From an uncultured Campylobacter sp. (GTDB taxonomy: Bacteria > Campylobacterota > Campylobacteria > Campylobacterales > Campylobacteraceae), in NCBI RefSeq assembly GCF_938015785.1, contig NZ_CALLWC010000045.1, forward strand, positions 11,108-75,107: 64,000 nucleotides of DNA. The letters run 5' to 3'. The notes beneath the pieces are model-generated. The model was given only the letters and a program-made list of their open reading frames with translations. It made no database searches and was not told where the DNA came from. The position numbers and the translations under genes were made by a program. This document shows, one piece after another, positions 16,210-24,657 of this stretch. Positions within the stretch are counted from its first letter, which is position 1. Every line of letters starts with the position of its first letter.

Positions 16210-17849
16210 GATTTTTTCTCCGCTATTTGAGCTTGTTTATGCCTAGCAAAGGCTTTATTAATGACATATTGCTGGATAATGGAGCAGAAATTATTTACCG
16301 TCCAGTATAGCGTAAGACCCGCCGGGAACATTACGAAAAACACCGTAAAAATGAGCGGCAAGAATTTCATCATCTTCTCTTGCATCGGATCAGTAAACGT
16401 AGTCGGCGTAATCTTTTGCTGCAAAAACATCAAAATTCCCATCGTAATCGGCAGGATGTAATATGGATCTTTAAGCGACAGATCGTGGATCCACAGCGCC
16501 CATTCAGCGCCCTTTAGCTCGATCGCGTTAAGCAAAACGCGGTAGATCGCGAAAAATACCGGTATCTGAAGCAGGATCGGCAAGCAGCCGCCCATTGGAT
16601 TGGCACCGTTTTTCTTATACATATCCATCATATGCATCTGCAGCTTTTGCTTATCGTCCTTGTATTTTTCTTGAAGCTCTTTCATCTTAGGCGCCAGATC
16701 TTTTAGCTTATTCATAGATAGCATTCCCTTGTAGCTTAGTGGGAATAAGATTAGGCGGATGATGAGCGTAAGCACGACGATCGACCAGCCCCAGTTACCA
16801 ATATAGCCGTGCAGCCAGTTTAGAAATTTAAACATCGGGCGGGCGATGAAGGTGAACCAGCCATATTCGATAATGTGCGTAAGAGCAGGATTTATCGAGC
16901 TTAGCGTCGCGTGATCTTTCGCGCCGATATAGCCCGTAAGACTAAGATCGCCGTCTGAGCCTATGAAAACCTGCGAAATTTTATCTGCGTCAGTCACGGT
17001 CGCATTCAAGCTCTCTCCGTAAAATAGCGTCGTATAATAGCGATCGGAGCTTGCAGCGATATTTGCGCCACTTATTCGCTCGTTTTTATCCACATCGCCA
17101 TCTTTAAAAATTTCTACGCTTTCGCTTATAGCTTGCGAGCCAGTAAAAAATGAAGCGATTTTATCTGAAATTCCCGCTTCGCCCGGTTTTCCAACGATGA
17201 CGCCGTGAACCGTATAGCTATCTACTTCTACGTTCGGGCGCGAGCCGGGGCTGATAAAATAATGCGCATTGCCGCTTAACTTCAGATCCAATTTATAACT
17301 ACCATTTGGATAAAAGGTAAGAATTTTATTTATGCTAACGGCGCCTAAACTTTGACTTAATGTAACGCTAGCCTCTCCGTTTCGTACGTCCAGCTCGCTA
17401 GATGAAGCGCTGTAAGGAGTATCGAAAGCCATCGCATTCAACGCCGCGTCCTCGAAACGCACCTCAAGCGGCTTGGAATGCGATTTGGCATCGATTAAAT
17501 TTAGAGCCTCGCCGTTTCCGTCGTGGAATTTCGCATCGTTTAACACATACGAGCTTATACGACCGAGCCTGTCGATCGTAAAATTTGCTTCTTTGCCAAC
17601 CACGCGTACTAACGGTGCAGATATGGAATTTGCAGTATTTAAATTCGCTCCCTGCGCGCTCACGCCAGCGGCGGAAGTTTGCGGAGCGGACTTGGCGGCA
17701 TTTTTTTGCGCTATTTGCGCTGCGGTTGCATTTGCCTCCATTGCGGCGCGAATTTTTGATAAATAAAAATGATCGTAAGCTACAAAAAATATGAGCGCAG
17801 TTGCTATTGCGATAGCAAGGCGTTTTGATTGAGGTAGTTTATCTAGCAC
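16206..17849 (-). CDS. yidC: Membrane protein insertase YidC
   Basis: 547 residues, the Gram-negative form. It has an N-terminal transmembrane helix (about 10-28), a periplasmic P1 domain (about 80-320) and the conserved insertase core from about 350. That core includes WGWSIVVLTLIIRLILFPLSY with the hydrophilic-groove Arg, the cytoplasmic helical hairpin around MKELQEKYKDDKQKLQ, and GGCLPILLQIPVFFAIYRVL. YidC inserts proteins into the inner membrane alone or with SecYEG. The start is GTG at 17849 and shares one base with the yidD stop. A short Ala/Asn-rich stretch follows the first helix. Confidence 0.95.
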   Translation of the reverse strand: MLDKLPQSKRLAIAIATALIFFVAYDHFYLSKIRAAMEANATAAQIAQKNAAKSAPQTSAAGVSAQGANLNTANSISAPLVRVVGKEANFTIDRLGRISSYVLNDAKFHDGNGEALNLIDAKSHSKPLEVRFEDAALNAMAFDTPYSASSSELDVRNGEASVTLSQSLGAVSINKILTFYPNGSYKLDLKLSGNAHYFISPGSRPNVEVDSYTVHGVIVGKPGEAGISDKIASFFTGSQAISESVEIFKDGDVDKNERISGANIAASSDRYYTTLFYGESLNATVTDADKISQVFIGSDGDLSLTGYIGAKDHATLSSINPALTHIIEYGWFTFIARPMFKFLNWLHGYIGNWGWSIVVLTLIIRLILFPLSYKGMLSMNKLKDLAPKMKELQEKYKDDKQKLQMHMMDMYKKNGANPMGGCLPILLQIPVFFAIYRVLLNAIELKGAEWALWIHDLSLKDPYYILPITMGILMFLQQKITPTTFTDPMQEKMMKFLPLIFTVFFVMFPAGLTLYWTVNNFCSIIQQYVINKAFARHKQAQIAEKKS

Positions 17850-18187
17850 TATTTTTCTCCTAGTCGTATGACGTAATATCTATTTTTTTTATATGGTATG
17901 AACCAAAGCTTAAATTTATCCGCAGAGGCATTGCTGCTGCGGATTTTAGAAAATACGCAAAATTTGAAATTTCGCGCGATTATCGGATAATCTATGCCGC
18001 CGCTAAAGAGCGGATTGCATCTTAAAATTCTAGCCGTTACAGCACAGAGCGCGCCAAAGGCGCCGTTAAACTTAAACTCATAAAGCGCGTATTCCGAACA
18101 GCTCGGATAATAACGGCAACAGCGCGGTAGCAAAGGCGAAATAAATTTTCGATAAAACCCGATCGCGGCTATAAAAAATCTCTTCAT
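17849..18187 (-). CDS. yidD: Membrane protein insertion efficiency factor YidD
   Basis: 112 residues. The diagnostic segment is FYRKFISPLLPRCCRYYPSC followed by SEYALYEFKFNGAFGAL and RCNPLFSGGIDYP. YidD is a small amphipathic inner-membrane protein that helps Sec/YidC insertion. The C-terminal 35 residues are extra and basic compared with the usual 75-85 residues. The ATG overlaps the rnpA stop (ATGA). Confidence 0.93.
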   Translation of the reverse strand: MKRFFIAAIGFYRKFISPLLPRCCRYYPSCSEYALYEFKFNGAFGALCAVTARILRCNPLFSGGIDYPIIARNFKFCVFSKIRSSNASADKFKLWFIPYKKNRYYVIRLGEK

Positions 18188-18519
18188 TTTACTGCGCCGA
18201 TCTTTTTAAGCGCCCATTTTAAATTTCGTTCCAGCTCGCTAAAACTCATATCATTCATCTGTTTTTTCGCGATCAGTATAAAAATGCCGCTATCGATGGA
18301 ATTCTGCTGATTATAAAACGCGGCGCGCAAACGTCTTTTGGCGCGGTTTCGCGTGATCGAGTTGCCTATTTTTTTACTGGCGACCGCGCTAAATTTACGC
18401 TGCTCGCTAGCCAAAAAATATACAACAGCACATTCGCAATGCCACTTTGCCGCACTTTTATAAACCTCCGAAAAAACCCTGCTATCGCTTATCGCAGCAA
18501 ATTCGCCTACGCAGCCAAT
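18184..18519 (-). CDS. rnpA: Ribonuclease P protein component, start codon unclear
   Basis: RnpA is the protein subunit of RNase P, which trims tRNA 5' ends. The core VASKKIGNSITRNRAKRRLR contains the RNR signature. From a TTG at 18414 the product is only 76 residues and would lose the N-terminal strand. The frame stays open upstream, and the text VFSEVYKSAAKWHCECAVVYF is plainly homologous RnpA sequence. There is no ATG, GTG or TTG in that upstream part before the stop at 18532; candidates are an ATT at 18519 (used here), a GTA at 18510 or an ATA at 18492. The upstream part overlaps the end of rpmH, so coupled, non-canonical initiation is possible; so is a sequence error. Confidence 0.8.
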   Translation of the reverse strand: MGCVGEFAAISDSRVFSEVYKSAAKWHCECAVVYFLASEQRKFSAVASKKIGNSITRNRAKRRLRAAFYNQQNSIDSGIFILIAKKQMNDMSFSELERNLKWALKKIGAVK

Positions 18520-18641
18520 CTTCTTCTGCCTTTAGCACGTCTTGCACTTAAAACTCTGCGGCCGTTTTTTGTTTTCATGCGGACGCGAAAGCCGTGAGTA
18601 CGCTTTTTAGGGGTATTGTGGGGTTGGTACGTTCTTTTCAT
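18507..18641 (-). CDS. rpmH: Large ribosomal subunit protein bL34
   Basis: A 44-residue protein starting MKRTYQPHNTPKKRTHGFR and ending RAKGRRRLAA, the standard L34 sequence from end to end. It is the first gene of the rpmH-rnpA-yidD-yidC-jag-mnmE cluster. The ATG at 18641 has AAAGGAAC six bases upstream, and a -10 box lies about 32 bases upstream. Its last three bases overlap the extended rnpA frame. Confidence 0.97.
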   Translation of the reverse strand: MKRTYQPHNTPKKRTHGFRVRMKTKNGRRVLSARRAKGRRRLAA

Positions 18642-18672
18642 AACTGTTCCTTTAAGAAAATGTAAAGCGGAG

Positions 18673-18680
18673 ATTTTATA
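18673..18680 (-). promoter_or_regulatory. -10 region of the rpmH operon
   Basis: The minus strand reads TATAAAAT here, about 32 bases before the rpmH ATG, with a T-rich stretch upstream, as usual for Campylobacter sigma-70 promoters. It would drive the whole ribosomal protein, RNase P and membrane-insertion cluster. Confidence 0.55.
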
Positions 18681-18716
18681 GAAACTTTACTTAAAAACCG
18701 ATAAACAAAAGTAGCC

Positions 18717-19070
18717 CTAGCGCCGATAAGCGTCGCCTTGCAGCTTTTTACGGCGCAGTTTTAAGTCCTGTTCATTTCTATTGTTTCGCTCCTTGATATC
18801 TTGCATCGGCTGTTTTTTCATCGAAAAATCATCGTGGTCGCCTGCGCCTTTTGATTCACGTTGCAAATTATTTTGCAGGCTTTGCCTATCTAGTTCATTT
18901 TTTTGACGATTTAGCAGAATTTCACTATGGTTTTTCTCAAATTCTGATTGTTTATCGTTCGCAACGTAAGCGCTGGAGCTAAGGCTTACTGCACCATCTT
19001 GCGCGCTTAGTGCCGTGGAATCAGCAAATATCGCGCCGCAAAGCAACCAAAATATCAAAGCCTTTTTCAT
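18717..19070 (-). CDS. Small secreted protein of unknown function at the end of the efflux operon
   Basis: 117 residues. The N-terminal signal peptide (MKKALIFWLLCGAIFA, cleavage near SALSA) is followed by a charged, Gln/Asn/Lys/Glu-rich helical stretch without cysteines, for example RQKNELDRQSLQNNLQRES. It is probably periplasmic and largely helical or disordered. The start overlaps the stop of the outer-membrane efflux gene, so it is translated with the macAB operon. I do not recognise the family; an accessory role in the pump is possible but unsupported beyond position. Confidence 0.7.
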   Translation of the reverse strand: MKKALIFWLLCGAIFADSTALSAQDGAVSLSSSAYVANDKQSEFEKNHSEILLNRQKNELDRQSLQNNLQRESKGAGDHDDFSMKKQPMQDIKERNNRNEQDLKLRRKKLQGDAYRR

Positions 19071-20425
19071 TTGCGTTTAAATTTACCTGCCATCGCGCGA
19101 TAGATCGCCGCCTCGTTTTGAAGCGTCAAATATCTCTGATTTAGCTCGTTTATCTTGGCATTTACGGCGTCGGTGCGGGCTTCTAGCATATCCTTCAGCT
19201 CACTTGAGCCAGCTTCGTATTTCGCAGCGTAAAGATCGGCAATACGCGCCTTTTCGTCATAAGCGGCACTTAAATTTTTAAGGCTAGCCAGATTGATCTG
19301 ATAAATTCTATATAAATTTAGCACCTCATTCGTAGCGTTAGAGAGCGTCTGTTCGTAATTTACGACGTTTTTACGAAAAGCGATCTCCGAAATTTTAAGG
19401 CGGTTTTCAACCCTCGCATAATCCAAAAACGGCAGACTTATGCTTACGTTGCCACTTAAAAAATTTAGCTTGAAGCTATCATTAGCGCTCACGCCTTGCC
19501 CATTAGTAAGCCCTGCGCCTAAATTTACGCTAGGAAAAAAATTTAACTTAGCGGTCTGTTCGTCGTAAAAGCTGGAATTTAACCTAGCGATCGCAGCTCT
19601 AATGTCGGGGCGATTAGCAAGCGCCGTGTAAGGCACATTTAGATCAACGCCTTGGAATTCTATGGAATTTATCGAATCTGTGTTATCATCAAATTGCAAG
19701 CCGGAGGAGATGAGATTTCTCATATATTTATGATTATCCTCAATATTTTTTTGAATGCTTAATACCTTGTTTTCAAGCCCTAGAATAGAATTTTGAATCT
19801 GCCTGTAATCTAGCTGCTCGGACTTGCCGTAATCGTATTTTGCCTTGATTATCTTTTCGATCTCTCGGTAATCGCTTAAATTCTGTTTTGTCCATTTTAG
19901 TGAATCGTTTAGATAAAGCATCTCGAAGTAGCCGCTTACGACGGAATTTATAAGAGTCAGGCGAGTATTTTCAAGGTCAAACTCGCTGGCTTTAGCGTTC
20001 CAGCCATCGGCATTTACCGCCGAGCGGATCTTGCCGAAAAGATCAAGCTCATAGCTTACGTTAAAACCAGAGCTATAGGTTTTGTTCCAGTTCGAGCCGG
20101 TGCTTATGTCGCGATTAGCGCCCGCACTCCACGAGCTACTTAGCGTAGGAAAAAGATCAGCCCTACTTAGCCCTAAATTTGCATAAGCACTCTCAACGTT
20201 TAAAGCCGCTGTTTTTAGATCGTAGTTATTTGCAAGGGCTTGATCTACAAGCTTATTTAGGTATGATTCACCGTATTTTTTATACCACAGCGTATCGATT
20301 TCATAGCTTGCATTTTCGTCCTTGAAATGCTCTACAGGCTTAAATTCGACCTCACTTTGATTTGAGGCGCAACCGCCGATAAAAACAGCTAAGACGCCGC
20401 TTAAAATTACTTTAGAATTTATCAT
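19067..20425 (-). CDS. Outer-membrane efflux lipoprotein (TolC/NodT family)
   Basis: 452 residues. It begins with a lipoprotein signal whose lipobox is IGGC (Cys about residue 19), then has the duplicated outer-membrane efflux repeats with long coiled-coil helices (for example ALANNYDLKTAALNVESAYA and its second-half equivalent). This is the NodT/OprM/CmeC class, which forms the exit channel of tripartite pumps. It lies 13 bases after macB with an AGGAGAG ribosome-binding site, so it is very likely the partner of MacAB here. Confidence 0.9.
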   Translation of the reverse strand: MINSKVILSGVLAVFIGGCASNQSEVEFKPVEHFKDENASYEIDTLWYKKYGESYLNKLVDQALANNYDLKTAALNVESAYANLGLSRADLFPTLSSSWSAGANRDISTGSNWNKTYSSGFNVSYELDLFGKIRSAVNADGWNAKASEFDLENTRLTLINSVVSGYFEMLYLNDSLKWTKQNLSDYREIEKIIKAKYDYGKSEQLDYRQIQNSILGLENKVLSIQKNIEDNHKYMRNLISSGLQFDDNTDSINSIEFQGVDLNVPYTALANRPDIRAAIARLNSSFYDEQTAKLNFFPSVNLGAGLTNGQGVSANDSFKLNFLSGNVSISLPFLDYARVENRLKISEIAFRKNVVNYEQTLSNATNEVLNLYRIYQINLASLKNLSAAYDEKARIADLYAAKYEAGSSELKDMLEARTDAVNAKINELNQRYLTLQNEAAIYRAMAGKFKRK

Positions 20426-20438
20426 TTTCTCTCCTTGT

Positions 20439-22367
20439 TTATTCTTGTGCTAAAGCATCTATCGGATTTAATCTGCTGGCGTTTCTTGCCGGCAGATAGC
20501 CAAAAACTATGCCGATCGCGGACGACGCCGCAAAGGCGATCACGAAAGGCGCGGTAGTAAATTTCATCGCAAAATCTGGGCTTATGGTATTAAATGCAAA
20601 TCCAAGCGCCAAAGCGATTAAAATTCCCAAAGCTCCACCGAGCGAGCAAAGCAAGATCGCCTCTATCAAAAATTGCTGCAAGATGTTGGATTGCTTCGCG
20701 CCGATCGCCATCCTGATGCCGATCTCGCGCGTGCGCTCGGTGACGCTTACGAGCATGATATTCATCACGCCGATGCCGCCGACGACGAGTGAGATCACCG
20801 CGATTGATGAGATCAGAATCGTCATCGTGCCGGTAGTGCTTTGTATTGTTTGTTTGATAGTATCTGCGTTCATCGTATGAAAATCCCGCGAGCCGTGTCT
20901 TTGGATAAGTAGCTGAGTTAGGCTTTCTTCGGCTACTTGAGTATTGACATCGTCTTTTATTTTGATGGTGATAGAGCTGATTTTTCGATTGCCCGTGATT
21001 TTATTCATCACAGTTGAGTACGGCGCGTAAATTCTTAAATTTTCGTTGCTTCCGAAGGCGTTTTTATCCTTGCCCGAAACTCCTATGATCTTAAGTGGCT
21101 TACCCGAAAATAAAATCGTCTTGCCGATCGGATCTGAATTTTTAAAAAATGTTTTTTTAGTGTTTGGATCGATAATCGCGACAGAGGCAGAATTTTTAAT
21201 ATCATCGTCGCTAAAATTTCTACCATCTTCTATATCTATGCCATTAACCGCCAAAGAATTCACGCCGCCGCCGCGCAGTTGAGCCTTGGAGCTTAAATTA
21301 GCATATGTTGCCGTACCGCTTGCAGAAGCATTTGGTGTGGCATAATCGACGTAGGGCTGGCGCGCCAAAACCTTAGAATCGCTTATCGTAAGGGTGCTTA
21401 CAAAGCCCGCACGCACGTCGCCGAAATTTTTACCGGGAAAGATATCGATCGTATTGGTGCCAATTTTACGGATCTCGGATAAAATTTTCTCCTCCGAACC
21501 CTTACCGAGAGCTACTACGCAGATAACAGACGCGATGCCGATGATGATGCCTAGCATCGTCAAAATCGATCTTAGCTTATGCGAAAATATCGCGCTAATG
21601 GACATTTTAAAGCTTTCGATGAGCTGGTCTTTGCGCAGTATGAAAGAATTTTTCGTTTTGATCTGCTCTTTTTTGCGCTCGAAAACCCGTTCCGTCTTTC
21701 TTTTATCACTTAAAATTCTGCCGTCTTTGATCTCGATGATACGATCCGCAAATTCCGCAATATGCGCATCATGCGTAACTATGATGATGGTGTGGCCCTC
21801 TTTGTGTAGCGCCGTTAAAATTTGCATCACCGTCTCGCCGCTTTTGCTATCAAGCGCGCCGGTAGGCTCGTCTGCCAAAATCACTTCGCCGCCGTTTATC
21901 AGAGCGCGGGCGATGCTTACGCGCTGCTGCTGCCCGCCGCTAAGTTTGCTCGGTAAATTTTTGGTGCGATCGCCAAGCTCCAGCTTATCCAAAAGCTCTA
22001 CCGCCCGTTTCGTCCGTTCGCTCGCTCCTACTCCCGCATACACCGCAGGCAGCGAGACATTTGCGGTCGCATCCATCGTGGCGATGAGATTGTATTTTTG
22101 AAAGACGAAGCCGAATTTTTTACTTCTAAGCGCCGCAAGCTCGTCGCCGCTTAAATTCGCGGTTTCGCGACCCTCTATCTTGTAGCTTCCGCTACTTGGC
22201 GTATCGATGCAGCCGATTATATTCATCAGCGTGGATTTTCCGCTTCCCGATTGCCCGATTATCGATATAAACTCGCCCGCTTCGATATTTAAACTTACGT
22301 CCTTTAGCACGTGGATTTCGTTATCGCCGAGAATGAATTTTTTGTTTATATCTTTAAGCTCTAGCAT
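20439..22367 (-). CDS. macB: MacB-type ABC exporter, ATPase fused to permease
   Basis: About 642 residues. The N-terminal ATPase has Walker A GQSGSGKST, signature LSGGQQQR and Walker B VILADEPTGALDS. The C-terminal part has a first membrane helix near residue 275 (ILTMLGIIIGIASVICVVALG), a MacB-type periplasmic domain, and three helices in the FtsX domain (VVGGIGVMNIMLVSVTERTREIGIRM). MacB drives export of macrolides, peptides or other substrates through MacA and a TolC-like channel. The ATG at 22367 is preferred over a GTG two codons upstream because ABC domains normally begin MLELKDI. Confidence 0.93.
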   Translation of the reverse strand: MLELKDINKKFILGDNEIHVLKDVSLNIEAGEFISIIGQSGSGKSTLMNIIGCIDTPSSGSYKIEGRETANLSGDELAALRSKKFGFVFQKYNLIATMDATANVSLPAVYAGVGASERTKRAVELLDKLELGDRTKNLPSKLSGGQQQRVSIARALINGGEVILADEPTGALDSKSGETVMQILTALHKEGHTIIIVTHDAHIAEFADRIIEIKDGRILSDKRKTERVFERKKEQIKTKNSFILRKDQLIESFKMSISAIFSHKLRSILTMLGIIIGIASVICVVALGKGSEEKILSEIRKIGTNTIDIFPGKNFGDVRAGFVSTLTISDSKVLARQPYVDYATPNASASGTATYANLSSKAQLRGGGVNSLAVNGIDIEDGRNFSDDDIKNSASVAIIDPNTKKTFFKNSDPIGKTILFSGKPLKIIGVSGKDKNAFGSNENLRIYAPYSTVMNKITGNRKISSITIKIKDDVNTQVAEESLTQLLIQRHGSRDFHTMNADTIKQTIQSTTGTMTILISSIAVISLVVGGIGVMNIMLVSVTERTREIGIRMAIGAKQSNILQQFLIEAILLCSLGGALGILIALALGFAFNTISPDFAMKFTTAPFVIAFAASSAIGIVFGYLPARNASRLNPIDALAQE

Positions 22368-22388
22368 TTTCACACCATAAAATTTTAA

Positions 22389-23573
22389 CTAAAACACCAT
22401 CGGAGGCCCGTCCATATTTAACGGCGCGGCTTTTCCGTCGGCGATGAGCACCTCATCTTTTTCATCAAGACCGCTTAAAATTTCGGTATTCAAATCGTCG
22501 CTAACGCCCGTTTTTACGTATCGCTGCTCGGGCTCTTTACCGTTAAGCACAGTGACGTAATCGCCTCCCCCGTCGCGCTTGATAACCGAGGTAGGCAGGT
22601 AGCTCGTATTGTTCGCTTCGCTTACGATTATGTTGTTTTCGGTCGTCATACCGATCTTTAAAAAATTATTTTCGTTATCCACTAGCATCTTTGCGTAAAA
22701 ATAGATCGCGCTGTCGCTGCTACTCGAAGAATAGGACGAACCGCTAGAGGTTTTATCGTACGTCCCGTCGCTAAGGGAGGTAAGACCTGGATCGATCTTG
22801 TAAATTTTAGCCTTTTTGATATTATCCAGATCCGATAGTATGGAGTATTCTACGTCCATTCCAACCTTTACTTTGGATATATCGCCCTCTGCGATTTGCA
22901 TCTTGATCTCCATCTTGCTCAGATCGGCGATCTTTACGATCGTAGGCGTAGTTTGGTTGGAATTTACCGTTTTGCCCTCCTCTACCGGCATGGAAACGAT
23001 CGTGCCGCTTATCGGAGCCGTGATCTTGGTGTAGCCGAAATTCGTCTCCGCCGTGCTTAGCTGAAGTTTGGTCTGCTCGATCTGCGCCTCGATCTGCTTC
23101 TGCTCGGCTTCCTTTAAAGCGGCGCTATTTTTAGCGTTTTCCACAGCCTCTTTGGAAGCGGCGTTTCTTTTATACAGCCCAAGCTCGCGGTTATACTGCG
23201 TTTTGGCGTTTGCCGCGGCGATCTTTGCCGAAGCTAAATTTGCTTCGTGGATTAGAAGCTGCGCCTTTTGCTGCGCGATCTCGTTTTCTTGAGTGACCGA
23301 GTCGATCTGTGCGATCATATCGCCTTTTTGAACCTTATCGCCCACTTTGACGTAGAGCTTTTTGATCTGTCCGCTTACCTGCGCGCCCACGTCTACCAAA
23401 TCCCTGGCATAAACCTCTCCCGCAGCCGTCACCGTGCCTCTAATACTGCCCTTCTCAAGCCTTGTGGTAAGGGCCTTTGGCGCCTCTTCTTGCTTAAAAA
23501 ATTTGCCGTATAAGAAATATATCGCAATGACTATGAGCAGAGTAAAGGCGATAAATTTCAAGGTTTTTTTCAT
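22389..23573 (-). CDS. macA: MacA-type periplasmic adaptor protein
   Basis: 394 residues. The N-terminal membrane anchor (LKFIAFTLLIVIAIYFLYG) is followed by a lipoyl-like half (VSGQIKKLYVKVGDKVQKGD), a coiled-coil hairpin (about 95-170), the second lipoyl half (APISGTIVSMPVEEGKTV) and beta-barrel domains. It bridges MacB and the outer-membrane channel. A Ser/Tyr-rich stretch (TSSGSSYSSSSSD) lies in a beta-domain loop. It precedes macB by a 21-base gap. Confidence 0.93.
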   Translation of the reverse strand: MKKTLKFIAFTLLIVIAIYFLYGKFFKQEEAPKALTTRLEKGSIRGTVTAAGEVYARDLVDVGAQVSGQIKKLYVKVGDKVQKGDMIAQIDSVTQENEIAQQKAQLLIHEANLASAKIAAANAKTQYNRELGLYKRNAASKEAVENAKNSAALKEAEQKQIEAQIEQTKLQLSTAETNFGYTKITAPISGTIVSMPVEEGKTVNSNQTTPTIVKIADLSKMEIKMQIAEGDISKVKVGMDVEYSILSDLDNIKKAKIYKIDPGLTSLSDGTYDKTSSGSSYSSSSSDSAIYFYAKMLVDNENNFLKIGMTTENNIIVSEANNTSYLPTSVIKRDGGGDYVTVLNGKEPEQRYVKTGVSDDLNTEILSGLDEKDEVLIADGKAAPLNMDGPPMVF

Positions 23574-23637
23574 TTTGCCAACTTCAAATAAAATAAGGGC
23601 TAATTCTAATGTAAAAATATAAAATTTTAGTTAAATA

Positions 23638-24507
23638 CTAAATTCTTTGCTCGCGCACGGCGTAAAATTTCATGATCTTTTTATGTAAAATTAGCGAAAC
23701 GTAGATCAACGCCGAGCCCGCAAGTAGGCGCACCAGATCGGCATCCTTTTGCCAAAATACCAAATTTACGACGATCGCTGCGGGAATGAGCGCGTTATTC
23801 ATAATCGCAAGCACACCGCTATCGACTTCGCACGCGCCTTTGTTCCACAAAAAATACCCTAAAGCGCTGGCTACCGTGCCCAGGTACACAATCACCGCGC
23901 CTTGCGAGAAGCTAGGATTAAATTTAGAAAAATCCCCGAGCGCGATCGCGGCAATCGCCGTAACCGCGGTAGCCCCCATGAAAAAGTAGCCGAAAAGCTC
24001 CTTTTGTTCGCTAAAACCGTGGCGCTCCAGCATAAATTTATACGCGCTCTGTCCGAGCCCGAAGCATAGATTTGCGCCTTGCACGAGCAAGAAGCCCGTC
24101 AAAAACTCGGAGTTTATCGCGCCGAATTTTATCACCAGGGCACCTAGCACCGCGACTGCGACGCTGAAAAGATATAGCGCGCGAAATCTAAGCTTAAGCG
24201 CATCGTAAAGCAGCGTCACGTAAAACGGAGTAAATATCGTAAAAAGCGCCACCTCATAGACCTTCAAATACGCAAAGCTGCGGTAGTAGAAGATATACAT
24301 CACGCCGATCTGCACGGCGCCCACGGCGCAAATTTTAAGCGCCAAGGCTAGATTTACGCCACGAAATTTCATAAACGGCAAAAAGCAAATTAGCGCCAAT
24401 GATACGCGCGAAAACGCCAAATACGCGCTATCTATGCCGCGCAAAAACTCGCCTATCAGCGAGAAACTAAAAGCCCAAATACAAGTAACCAAAATCAGTT
24501 TTTTCAA
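23638..24507 (-). CDS. EamA/DMT-family transporter
   Basis: 289 residues with about ten hydrophobic segments in two halves, each of EamA type. The first half begins with the short basic start MKKLILVTCIWAFSFS and includes LRGIDSAYLAFSRVSLALICF. DMT carriers export amino acids or other metabolites; the substrate cannot be told. The start is TTG at 24507. The ribosome-binding site is inside a hairpin immediately upstream. It is followed by macA after 64 bases, so it may or may not share the pump operon. Confidence 0.85.
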   Translation of the reverse strand: MKKLILVTCIWAFSFSLIGEFLRGIDSAYLAFSRVSLALICFLPFMKFRGVNLALALKICAVGAVQIGVMYIFYYRSFAYLKVYEVALFTIFTPFYVTLLYDALKLRFRALYLFSVAVAVLGALVIKFGAINSEFLTGFLLVQGANLCFGLGQSAYKFMLERHGFSEQKELFGYFFMGATAVTAIAAIALGDFSKFNPSFSQGAVIVYLGTVASALGYFLWNKGACEVDSGVLAIMNNALIPAAIVVNLVFWQKDADLVRLLAGSALIYVSLILHKKIMKFYAVREQRI

Positions 24508-24512
24508 AACGT

Positions 24513-24538
24513 CCGCCTAAGCTTTAAAATTTAGGCGG
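24513..24538 (-). promoter_or_regulatory. Hairpin over the ribosome-binding site of the EamA gene
   Basis: CCGCCTAA at 24513-24520 and TTAGGCGG at 24531-24538 form an 8-bp, mostly GC stem with a 10-base loop. In the minus-strand transcript the arm TTAGGCGG contains the only AGG-type ribosome-binding site, five bases before the TTG start. The stem would therefore hide it. It could also be read as a transcription signal, but no U-tract follows. Confidence 0.55.
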
Positions 24539-24657
24539 AATTTTATAAAATTTTAGTTGAATTTGGGATTTAAATTTCGCCCACGCGGCATAAATTTAGG
24601 TTTTTATTTATTTTAAATGTGTTAAAATTATCCGATTTTTGAAATTTAAGGGTAAAA

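Noticed and set aside
21394..22101. Long plus-strand frame (235 codons) opposite macB
   Set aside because: Shadow of a certain gene; no domain text and no ribosome-binding site.
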